In this document: positions 51,835 through 58,953 of the stretch, piece by piece
Position numbering within the stretch: the first letter of the stretch is position 1
Layout: the number at the start of each line of letters is the position of its first letter
Assembly (NCBI GenBank): GCA_015256945.1
Contig: JABZLB010000013.1
Span: forward strand, 3,789 to 67,788
Source: Prevotellaceae bacterium
Lineage (GTDB): Bacteria > Bacteroidota > Bacteroidia > Bacteroidales > Bacteroidaceae
Direction: 5' to 3'
DNA: 64,000 bases
Notes under the pieces: model-generated
Told to the model about the DNA's origin: nothing
The model's input: the letters and a program-made list of their open reading frames with translations, nothing else
The model's database searches: none
Program-made: the position numbers and the translations under genes

Positions 51835-54738
51835 TTATTTTAATAGATAGTTCAGAATACCTTGCATAATACGATTACGTATGCTATTATCGTTGATACA
51901 TTCGAAAGGAAATCCCATGACGAAAGTTTTGCTATCTGACGAACTGTTTGCAACAGCTGCAGAAGTTCCATTGCTGTATACCATTGCGCAGAAAGCATTA
52001 TCAGTGGGAGTTAAAACATCTGTGTGCATTGCTGCATAGTGATCAGGATTAAGATGTCTGTAAAAGTCGAAATTTATTCCTAACCCGTTTATTCCTGCAA
52101 TAGAATCTGTTTTTATTTGCTTAGAATAAGAAACGTGAAATGTTTTAGCAAGCCAGGCTGAGTCCTGGCTGCCTAACATATCTGACCCGATATAAGCACC
52201 GCTTACCAATATTTTCCCTTTATTAAATAAATATGAAGATATTTTTTCTTGCATAGCAGAAGTGAAAGTCTTATAATATTTAACAGTATAAGGTGAATAC
52301 TTCTCTAATCCAAGAATAAGATCTACCGCAGAATAATTCTCTAATTTAATTTTCCCGTTCTCAATAGCTTCTGAAGAACAGCTGACAACATTATATTGTT
52401 TTTCGGATATTATTGCTGATGTATGGCTTTTAATATAATTGAAGTCATTGCCTGCGATGATTTTTCCTGCTAATTCATTCCCGCTATATCCTAATCCATT
52501 GGCCCCTTCTATACCTATTTTGTTTTTATCGAAGTTGATTTGTTGTCCGTTCCAACCTGCAGTTGGTCCATAGCTAACACCCATATCCGCATTAAGGTCG
52601 AAACCTTGTTGAGTATTGTTATCTATTATAGCAGGAGCTGATAACCTGTGGAAGCCATTAACAACAAGAATTGTTTGTGTTGCGATAGGGTTATAAAAGG
52701 CCGAAATAGTTTCTGTTGGAAAACTTTCTCCACCCTTATTTGCAGCAGAAACTTTAAAGTTATATTGTAAACCTGGTTGTAGATCAATTGTTGTTGATGT
52801 GCCTTTAATTTTTACTCCATTGTCAAAGCCTACATTTCCAATAGAAGTATAGAGAATATAATAAGATGGTTCAGCCGTTGGCTCTTGTCCATCAATTTGT
52901 TTGTTCCAGGAGATTATGGCTTTATTTTTATTTAATTGCACAGAAATATTTGTAGGAGCAAGCGGTGAAATGATTGTGGGATTGCCGTGCATGTCATTAA
53001 CATATCGAACAATTGTCTTGTAAATAGAGCGTGCTAATGTAAAACGAAAGTTGGGATCTTGTCCTAAAATCATGTCTGGGAAGTTCTGATGTGACAAGGT
53101 TTCGAGGATGGCAGAAGGTATTTCGGGCACTCTTGTCTCCGAATAGTTTCTATCCCATAAATATCTTTTCGCCCAATTTTTATATTTGTAAGTGATGTCT
53201 CTTGTGACTCCATTAAGGAGCATATCGGCAAAAAATTTTGAGCTTTGACGTGTTATCCCGGATGCTAAACGTCCATCATTGAAATCTGTTGTACAAATAG
53301 CCAATGATCCTATCAGGCTTTTGGCATCCTTTGCGTATCCTGCATCACTATGAACCGCAAGAGAAAGTTCAAGAGGAACACCTTTTCCCTCCCTGTCAGG
53401 AACATATACAGAACCTCCCGCCAGCCAGTTAGTCATTCTAGAACGCGCGTTAATGTCATCTGCATAATCGTCTGTACCATATTGCCTGCTGTAAACATTA
53501 TAAGGCGCTCCTGCCCATTGAGCATAATAACGTGAACCTTCTATTGCACGGGGATAACCACTGAGCTGTCCTCCTCGTTCAATATTCCCCATACCTCCAC
53601 CAAATCTTACAGCGTCTGCTGTAACCATTCCTTTCTTATGGCTTTGGTTAGTGAGCATTACACAATTGTCTGTACTACTTCCTGCATCAAAAGTAAAGGT
53701 ACCTAAATAAACCCATGTGCCACCGCCCATTTTTTGATTTACATAAAATTCAGTAGCCTGTCCTTGATGAAATACTGTATAATGAGCGTCGTCTATACTA
53801 TTTGATAATGTTTGGTAGCTGACGTATACTGCATATTTACCAAACTTATTAAAGTAAGGTTGCCATTTTATAAAAGCTTTGCTTGTTTTTTTTGTCGTCT
53901 TTATTTGACGGGCTAATCCTGATTGAAATGGGTTTTCATTGTCAACATAATTACCTGCATGTGCAGCGAAGCCCGGCTGTATTGTATTCTGCCATGGCAA
54001 TGATTCATAATGCTCTTGATAGCTGTTAGGTAAAGTATTAAGTCCACCATCAGGGTCAACAATATATTCTATTTCTTGCCAATCTCGCTCACGTGGTGTA
54101 AAAATATTGGCGCCAGCCTTCTCGAGCATGGGAATAAGAAAGGGTACTACTATGGTTTGTGTGAACAGGTCTTCTGTTGTTCCGAACAAAGCAGGCCTTT
54201 GCCAGGCCCACTCGTTTTTGTTGTTATTATAGTATCTTCCGTGCGAAGCCCATACGGCAATATGTCGTCCTTCCAGACCGTGTGTGTAATTTACCGGTCT
54301 GGATACATTTGTAACCCACGGGCGCCCTTCATAATTTATTTTCCCCCATAAGGCGTTACCTTCATTATTTCGTTTTATGTATCCTGGTATGTAATATTCT
54401 ATGGGTAAACCATTACATATAATTTTAAGTTCAAAATCCTTGAAATAATCAGGTAACCCCTTTTGGGTTCGCTTATAAATTTTATTTATTATATTGTCGT
54501 TAATTTCTTGTTGTGCAAAGCTCCCATCTATGGTGATTGTAATTTTTTGCCTGTTTTTATCTGTTGTTACTTTCTTTAAGTACGAGAAATGTGGTGTTGA
54601 TGCTATATCGTTATGTGAAGAATTAGAGAAGTAGGCCTTCACATCTCTTTCAATTAGAGATTGTATATTAGACGTCTGTGCATATGTATGAAGGGATATA
54701 ACAATAAAAGAAAGAAACCAAATAAGTATTTTGTTCAT
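51835..54738 (-). CDS. Large secreted amidase-like protein with golvesin-type and FnIII domains
   Basis: 967 residues with a signal peptide (IWFLSFIVISLHTYA, cleavage before QTS). Residues ~150-560 contain a zinc amidase-like (amidase_3) core split by an insert: 'IAVWASHGRYYNN', 'LSLAVHSDAGYAKD' and the Glu in 'AILETLSHQNFPD'. The insert (~270-390, 'FAAHAGNYVDNENP', 'GTWVYLGTFTFDAGSS', 'VTADAVRFGGG') is the golvesin C-terminal/xanthan-lyase-like beta-domain. A fibronectin-III domain covers ~600-690. The last ~270 residues look like a glutamine-amidotransferase-like fold. It probably trims cell-wall peptides or surface glycans; the substrate is unproven. Six bases separate it from the PlsC-like gene. 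Confidence 0.78.
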   Translation of the reverse strand: MNKILIWFLSFIVISLHTYAQTSNIQSLIERDVKAYFSNSSHNDIASTPHFSYLKKVTTDKNRQKITITIDGSFAQQEINDNIINKIYKRTQKGLPDYFKDFELKIICNGLPIEYYIPGYIKRNNEGNALWGKINYEGRPWVTNVSRPVNYTHGLEGRHIAVWASHGRYYNNNKNEWAWQRPALFGTTEDLFTQTIVVPFLIPMLEKAGANIFTPRERDWQEIEYIVDPDGGLNTLPNSYQEHYESLPWQNTIQPGFAAHAGNYVDNENPFQSGLARQIKTTKKTSKAFIKWQPYFNKFGKYAVYVSYQTLSNSIDDAHYTVFHQGQATEFYVNQKMGGGTWVYLGTFTFDAGSSTDNCVMLTNQSHKKGMVTADAVRFGGGMGNIERGGQLSGYPRAIEGSRYYAQWAGAPYNVYSRQYGTDDYADDINARSRMTNWLAGGSVYVPDREGKGVPLELSLAVHSDAGYAKDAKSLIGSLAICTTDFNDGRLASGITRQSSKFFADMLLNGVTRDITYKYKNWAKRYLWDRNYSETRVPEIPSAILETLSHQNFPDMILGQDPNFRFTLARSIYKTIVRYVNDMHGNPTIISPLAPTNISVQLNKNKAIISWNKQIDGQEPTAEPSYYILYTSIGNVGFDNGVKIKGTSTTIDLQPGLQYNFKVSAANKGGESFPTETISAFYNPIATQTILVVNGFHRLSAPAIIDNNTQQGFDLNADMGVSYGPTAGWNGQQINFDKNKIGIEGANGLGYSGNELAGKIIAGNDFNYIKSHTSAIISEKQYNVVSCSSEAIENGKIKLENYSAVDLILGLEKYSPYTVKYYKTFTSAMQEKISSYLFNKGKILVSGAYIGSDMLGSQDSAWLAKTFHVSYSKQIKTDSIAGINGLGINFDFYRHLNPDHYAAMHTDVLTPTDNAFCAMVYSNGTSAAVANSSSDSKTFVMGFPFECINDNSIRNRIMQGILNYLLK

Positions 54739-54744
54739 TTGCTA

Positions 54745-55296
54745 TCACTTACCAACTGTAAAATTTTCGGGATTTTTCCCCTTGAAATCTTTAAAATAGG
54801 TCTTAATTTCCTTCATTTCTGAGTCAATATTCCCTGTGGGAATAAAACTCTTCGTACACTGAATGAGCTTTCGTTCGTAATCTAAACCGTAAAGAAGAAT
54901 TGGTATTTTTGCTTTCAATGCAATGTAATAGAATCCCTTTTTCCATTTTGCATTGGGCGAGCGTGTTCCCTCAGGCGTGATACATATCTTAAATGAGTTG
55001 CGAGCTTCTGCCTCATGTGCCATCGCATCTGTCATGCTGGTATGCTTAGATCTGTTTACAGGGATACCACCCATACGACTAAAAAGGGAACCTAATGGCC
55101 AGAAGAACCATTCTTTTTTCATTAAAAAGTTTATTTTCATACCTTGCGAACGCATATAAAGCTGCCCCAGTATAAAATCCCAATTACTTGTGTGAGGTGC
55201 TAAAGCTATGACAAATTTATCGGGGTGTTCAACAGTCACATTCAGCTTCCATCCCAATTTTCTGAACAGGAGCCAATTACAAAATTGTCTAACCAT
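54745..55296 (-). CDS. Lysophospholipid acyltransferase (PlsC-like)
   Basis: 183 residues. The acyltransferase motifs are the HX4D box in 'ALAPHTSNWDFILG', the 'GGIPVNRSKHT' block and 'ITPEGTRSPNAKWKKGF' (the EGTRS motif). Family members move an acyl chain to a lysophospholipid or a related lipid at the inner membrane. At 183 residues it is shorter than a typical PlsC (~240). It is in a minus-strand cluster with the 90-codon gene (11 bases upstream) and the amidase-like gene (6 bases downstream). Confidence 0.88.
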   Translation of the reverse strand: MVRQFCNWLLFRKLGWKLNVTVEHPDKFVIALAPHTSNWDFILGQLYMRSQGMKINFLMKKEWFFWPLGSLFSRMGGIPVNRSKHTSMTDAMAHEAEARNSFKICITPEGTRSPNAKWKKGFYYIALKAKIPILLYGLDYERKLIQCTKSFIPTGNIDSEMKEIKTYFKDFKGKNPENFTVGK

Positions 55297-55307
55297 GACT
55301 TAAATGC

Positions 55308-55580
55308 TTACCCTAATGTTTTTATTTGTTCTATAATTTCTAATACTTGTGTGTTGAATTCTTTAATAATTTCGCTATAATATTTCTGTGGACTCATGCC
55401 TGGCTCAGGATGAGAAATACGTTTAATATAGTCGTCACGTAATACGATAATTGAGGCAAGGGTCTGGTCAACTGCATCCTTATTTTTGTTGGATCCATAT
55501 AATGAGGCAGCAACAGTTTCTGCAAACAAGTCATTACATACATAATTTATTGCACGCTTTAAGTCTCTTTTCTTTGCCAT
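55308..55580 (-). CDS. Small conserved helical protein of unknown function
   Basis: 90 residues, start at the ATG at 55580 (MAKKRDLKRAINYVCNDLFA). It looks all-helical, with 'LKRAINYVCNDLFAETVAAS' and 'FNTQVLEIIEQIKTLG'. There is no signal peptide or known domain. It heads the operon with the PlsC-like and amidase-like genes, from the -7 box at 55620-55627. It is divergent from pfp. Confidence 0.72.
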   Translation of the reverse strand: MAKKRDLKRAINYVCNDLFAETVAASLYGSNKNKDAVDQTLASIIVLRDDYIKRISHPEPGMSPQKYYSEIIKEFNTQVLEIIEQIKTLG

Positions 55581-55619
55581 ATAAAAATATCTTTTAGTTA
55601 GAAAACACTGTTACAGCTT

Positions 55620-55627
55620 CAAAGATA
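55620..55627 (-). promoter_or_regulatory. -7 box for the 90-codon gene operon
   Basis: TATCTTTG on the minus strand, ~33 bases of leader. Confidence 0.65.
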
Positions 55628-55721
55628 AATAAAAAAAAGGAATTGTAAAACGGAGGTGGCAAAAAATGTTTTAAAAATGGCTTTTCTTTGTTTTTCGTTT
55701 CTTCATTTCGCCTAAATCGCG

Positions 55722-55729
55722 TACTTTTG
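55722..55729 (+). promoter_or_regulatory. -7 box for pfp
   Basis: TACTTTTG fits TAnnTTTG, 41 bases before the ATG at 55771. Confidence 0.65.
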
Positions 55730-55770
55730 CACGAAAATATATATAGAACTAAACAGAAACAACAAGAAAC

Positions 55771-57420
55771 ATGAAAAAAAGTCTTTTGCAGCAAGCTCGT
55801 GCGCTGTATCAACCTAAGCTTCCCAAGGGCCTTCAGGGTGCAATAAAGGTTAAGGAAGGTGAACCAACACAAAGCGTAGGCGATCAGGAAGAAATCAAAA
55901 AGCTATTCCCTAACACTTATGGAATGCCTCTAATAGAATTTGTTCCAGGTACTGAAGAGGCAAAGAATGAGATTAATGTAGGCGTTATTCTTTCGGGCGG
56001 ACAAGCGCCAGGTGGACACAATGTCATCAGCGGCATTTTCGATGCAGTTAAGAAAATGAACGCAAATAACAAGGTTTATGGTTTCCTTATGGGGCCTGGC
56101 GGTCTGGTTGATCACAACTATATGGAGCTTACAAAAGAAGTAATAGATGATTATCGCAACACAGGCGGCTTCGATTTAATAGGTTCCGGACGTACCAAAC
56201 TTGAAAAAGAAGATCAGTTTGAGAAAGGACTTCAGATAATTCGTCAGTTAAATATTAAGGCTATTATTATTATTGGTGGTGACGATTCAAATACCAACGC
56301 ATGTGTATTGGCTGAATATTATGCAGCAAAACAATATGGAGTGCAGGTAATTGGCTGCCCAAAGACAATTGACGGTGACCTGAAAAACGATCAGATTGAG
56401 ACATCCTTTGGCTTTGATACGGCAACAAAGGTTTATTCAGAAGTTATTGGAAATATCGAGCGTGACGCCAATTCAGCACGCAAATACTGGCACTTTATAA
56501 AACTTATGGGGCGCTCAGCTTCTCATATTGCTTTGGAATGTGCATTGCAAACACAGCCAAATATATGTCTGATTTCAGAGGAGATTGAGAAGAAAGACAT
56601 GACGCTGAATCAGATTGTAGAGCAGATTGCCAGGGCTGTTGCTAAACGAGCTGAGGACGGTAACAACTTTGGCGTGGTTCTGATACCTGAGGGTTTAATT
56701 GAGTTTATTCCGGCAATTGGCCGTCTTATTGACGAACTCAATGACCTTCTTGCTGCTCATGGTGCCGATTATAAGGACCTAGACGAGGAGAATCAGCGCA
56801 AGTATATCTTGGCTCATCTCAGCAAAGAAAATGCCGACACGTTCTCAACACTTCCCGAAGGTGTTGCACGACAGTTGTCGCTTGACCGCGATCCTCACGG
56901 AAATGTACAGGTATCGTTGATAGAAACCGAAAAACTTATTTCGGATATGGTAGCTGCAAAGCTCAATGAATGGAAAGAAAATGGCAAGTTTGCTGGTCAT
57001 TTTGCAGCACAACATCATTTCTTTGGATATGAAGGACGCTGCGCAGCACCGTCAAATTTTGATGCCGACTATTGCTATGCGCTGGGTACAAGTGCTGCCA
57101 ATCTTATTGCAAATGGCAAGACGGGTTACATGTCGATAGTTAAAAACTTATCTGCTCCCACTGACGAATGGCGTGCAGGAGGTGTGCCAATCACCATGAT
57201 GATGAATATGGAACGTCGTAACGGCGAAATGAAGCCTGTTATCCGTAAGGCCCTTGTTGAGCTTGAAGGAGCACCATTTAAGGAGTTTGCTGCCCACCGT
57301 GAGCAATGGGCTAATGAGACTTGCTACATTTATCCGGGTCCAATTCAGTATTGGGGTCCTTCGGAAATTTGTGATCGGGAGACAATGACCCTTGCTCTTG
57401 AGAATGCTTCCAAAAAGTAA
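55771..57420 (+). CDS. pfp: Diphosphate--fructose-6-phosphate 1-phosphotransferase
   Basis: 549 residues, the length of the long (plant/Bacteroidota-type) PPi-dependent phosphofructokinases. Key motifs: 'ILSGGQAPGGHNVISG' for the nucleotide/PPi site, 'IIGGDDSNTNACVLAEY' (GGDDS is the PPi-dependent signature, replacing GGDGS of ATP enzymes), and 'PKTIDGDLKND' with the catalytic Asp. It phosphorylates fructose 6-phosphate reversibly with pyrophosphate. It has its own promoter and terminator. Confidence 0.97.
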   Translation: MKKSLLQQARALYQPKLPKGLQGAIKVKEGEPTQSVGDQEEIKKLFPNTYGMPLIEFVPGTEEAKNEINVGVILSGGQAPGGHNVISGIFDAVKKMNANNKVYGFLMGPGGLVDHNYMELTKEVIDDYRNTGGFDLIGSGRTKLEKEDQFEKGLQIIRQLNIKAIIIIGGDDSNTNACVLAEYYAAKQYGVQVIGCPKTIDGDLKNDQIETSFGFDTATKVYSEVIGNIERDANSARKYWHFIKLMGRSASHIALECALQTQPNICLISEEIEKKDMTLNQIVEQIARAVAKRAEDGNNFGVVLIPEGLIEFIPAIGRLIDELNDLLAAHGADYKDLDEENQRKYILAHLSKENADTFSTLPEGVARQLSLDRDPHGNVQVSLIETEKLISDMVAAKLNEWKENGKFAGHFAAQHHFFGYEGRCAAPSNFDADYCYALGTSAANLIANGKTGYMSIVKNLSAPTDEWRAGGVPITMMMNMERRNGEMKPVIRKALVELEGAPFKEFAAHREQWANETCYIYPGPIQYWGPSEICDRETMTLALENASKK

Positions 57421-57448
57421 CTGATATAAAATATTGTATTTTGACAGG

Positions 57449-57487
57449 AGGGATAGCATGGTCTTTACGAGTATGCTATCCCTTTTT
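57449..57487 (+). terminator. pfp terminator
   Basis: A perfect 11-bp stem (57449-57459 with 57473-57483) and a five-T tract. Confidence 0.9.
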
Positions 57488-57527
57488 GTTCGTTTTTAAG
57501 CCTCATTATTTGTTATAATGCTTGCCA

Positions 57528-58418
57528 ATGAGTAGCAAACGGCCATCATATTCTCACCGGTCGTCTTCTTCAAAACGAAGAAGATATGGTTCGCGTCGTC
57601 AACGGACTATTCTGCCGGCTATTCCGTTTTTTTCAAGAAAGGGGAAGAAAGTATGGCTGTTAGGTGCACTGGCTGTCATTATAATTTATATTTGGGCTTT
57701 CTATTTCTTCTTTGTAGGCCCTACTGGTTTTCGGTGGCGTGCGCTTTACGGGCCTCCCAGTTATCCTGAAGGTTATGAGATACATGGTATTGATATTTCA
57801 CATTTTCAGGGCAAAATAGATTGGGATCGCCTCCATGCCAATGCCACGATTGACGGTAGTCCCGTACGGTTTATTATAGTTAAGGCTACCGAAGGTGCTT
57901 CAAAGGTTGATGCAAACTTTAATGATAACTTCTCGCAGATACGCGAATATGGCTTTATTCGTGGTGCATACCATTTCTGGAGCAATAAGTCTTCGGCAAG
58001 GGAACAGGCCTACTTCTTTTTGAAAAAGGTTCATCTCGAAAATGGAGACCTGCCTCCTGTCCTTGATATTGAGCATGCACCTTCCGACCTTAGTATCGCT
58101 GATTTTCAAACAAATGTATTGACCTGGCTTCACATTGTTGAAGACAAGTATCATGTTAAGCCTATTATCTATACCTATTATAAGTTTAAACAGAAATACC
58201 TTAGTGCGCCGGTCTTCGACGATTATCCTTATTGGATAGCCCATTACTATGTTGATAAGGTAGAGTATAAGGGCAAATGGAAATTCTGGCAACATACAGA
58301 TCGGGGAGTGCTGCCGGGTATTAAAGGCAATGTCGACTTTAATATTTATAATGGGTCATATTACGATCTCCTCCATCTTACGATAGGAGAGCAGGAACAG
58401 GTAGAAGTTTCTGAATAG
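57528..58418 (+). CDS. Membrane-anchored GH25 lysozyme-like muramidase
   Basis: 296 residues from the ATG at 57528; a TTG six bases earlier is possible. The first ~40 residues are Ser/Arg-rich and basic, then one membrane helix ('VWLLGALAVIIIYIWAFYFF'). The GH25 domain (~75-280) has 'IHGIDISHFQGKIDWDRL', 'FIIVKATEGASKVD', 'GFIRGAYHFWS' and the catalytic DxE in 'LPPVLDIEHAP'. It cleaves the MurNAc-GlcNAc bond of peptidoglycan and would face the periplasm. No phage genes are nearby, so it is more likely a cellular than a phage muramidase. Confidence 0.92.
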   Translation: MSSKRPSYSHRSSSSKRRRYGSRRQRTILPAIPFFSRKGKKVWLLGALAVIIIYIWAFYFFFVGPTGFRWRALYGPPSYPEGYEIHGIDISHFQGKIDWDRLHANATIDGSPVRFIIVKATEGASKVDANFNDNFSQIREYGFIRGAYHFWSNKSSAREQAYFFLKKVHLENGDLPPVLDIEHAPSDLSIADFQTNVLTWLHIVEDKYHVKPIIYTYYKFKQKYLSAPVFDDYPYWIAHYYVDKVEYKGKWKFWQHTDRGVLPGIKGNVDFNIYNGSYYDLLHLTIGEQEQVEVSE

Positions 58419-58450
58419 TTTCTGTTTTGTTTTTATGTTCATAAATAGGG

Positions 58451-58474
58451 CGTAGCCTTGTTTACCAGGCTGCG
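58451..58474 (+). terminator. Weak terminator after the GH25 gene
   Basis: An 8-bp stem with one wobble (58451-58458 with 58467-58474) followed by TTGTATTTGG. Confidence 0.4.
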
Positions 58475-58551
58475 TTGTATTTGGTTTGCCTTTGTTAACG
58501 GCTGCAGTTCCTTTTGTTTTATATCCTGCATAATGGTTTGATTGCGGGATA

Positions 58552-58594
58552 GTTACACCGTATTGATAAGATAGTTATTATTGTACGGTGTAAC
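58552..58594. repeat. Inverted repeat upstream of copy E
   Basis: A perfect 11-bp stem (58552-58562 with 58584-58594). A second smaller stem (58522-58529 with 58544-58551) lies just before it. No function assigned. Confidence 0.6.
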
Positions 58595-58614
58595 TTGATG
58601 GATGTATTACTCAT

Positions 58615-58706
58615 CATTCGACGGCCGTCAGCAACGCTGCTGACGGCCGTCATACACATTGTTCGACGATCGCCGTACGCGTTGCTGACGGCCGCCGAAC
58701 AACGAC
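58615..58706. repeat. Double-hairpin GC-rich repeat, copy E
   Basis: Same family as copies A-D, with GACGGCCGTC cores. It lies ~70 bases beyond the 3' end of the predicted tracrRNA, marking the left side of the CRISPR-Cas locus. Confidence 0.9.
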
Positions 58707-58774
58707 CACCATGTTGAAATGGTGTTAATATATGGCTATAAAAAACATAACAATATGGTGGAATTGAAAAGGCA

Positions 58775-58877
58775 TTAAATAAATAAAGGGATGTGACAGA
58801 GCTTAACTCCAACACACCCCCAACAGGTCTTTCGACCTTCGGCATATAGCCTTATTGCGGTAAGATGTAGATTTCTT
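58775..58877 (-). ncRNA. tracrRNA for the type II-C CRISPR system
   Basis: On the minus strand, 58886-58854 reads as a degenerate anti-repeat of the CRISPR repeat. The segment CTACATC is complementary to GATGTAG in the repeat; 8 bp, a 2x2 internal loop and another 8 bp form. Directly after it comes CAATAAGGC, the conserved motif of type II-C tracrRNAs (also in Neisseria), then the nexus stem GGC/GCC, an AGGTC-GAAA-GACCT hairpin, and a terminator stem (58788-58820) with a U-rich tail (58773-58787). The -7 box TATATTTG (58884-58891) and TTTTG at -33 (18-base spacer) give a start near 58877. It is divergent from cas9. Confidence 0.85.
58788..58820 (-). terminator. tracrRNA terminator hairpin
   Basis: A 14-bp stem with a T-T mismatch and wobble pairs, TTAA loop, then a U-rich run on the minus strand. 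Confidence 0.75.
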
Positions 58878-58883
58878 ACGTTG

Positions 58884-58914
58884 CAAATATATACAAATTA
58901 TTTTGATGACAAAA
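58884..58914 (-). promoter_or_regulatory. tracrRNA promoter
   Basis: Minus strand TTTTG (58910-58914), 18-base spacer, TATATTTG (58884-58891). The -7 box overlaps the outer end of the anti-repeat. Confidence 0.7.
58899..58906 (+). promoter_or_regulatory. Possible -7 box for cas9
   Basis: TTATTTTG is one base from TAnnTTTG, 47 bases before the cas9 ATG, and overlaps the tracrRNA promoter on the other strand. Low confidence. Confidence 0.3.
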
Positions 58915-58953
58915 ATATTTTTATTATTTTTACGCAAAAATTACTACTAAACG

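Noticed and set aside
55594..55872. A 92-codon minus-strand frame over the pfp start
   Set aside because: It covers the pfp promoter and first codons and has no conserved feature.
57528..58418. GH25 gene as a prophage endolysin
   Set aside because: It has an N-terminal membrane anchor and no holin, tail or integrase genes near it.
8445..58706. The five GC-rich repeats as a dispersed CRISPR array
   Set aside because: They are kilobases apart, palindromic as pairs, and unlike the 36-base repeat at 63906.
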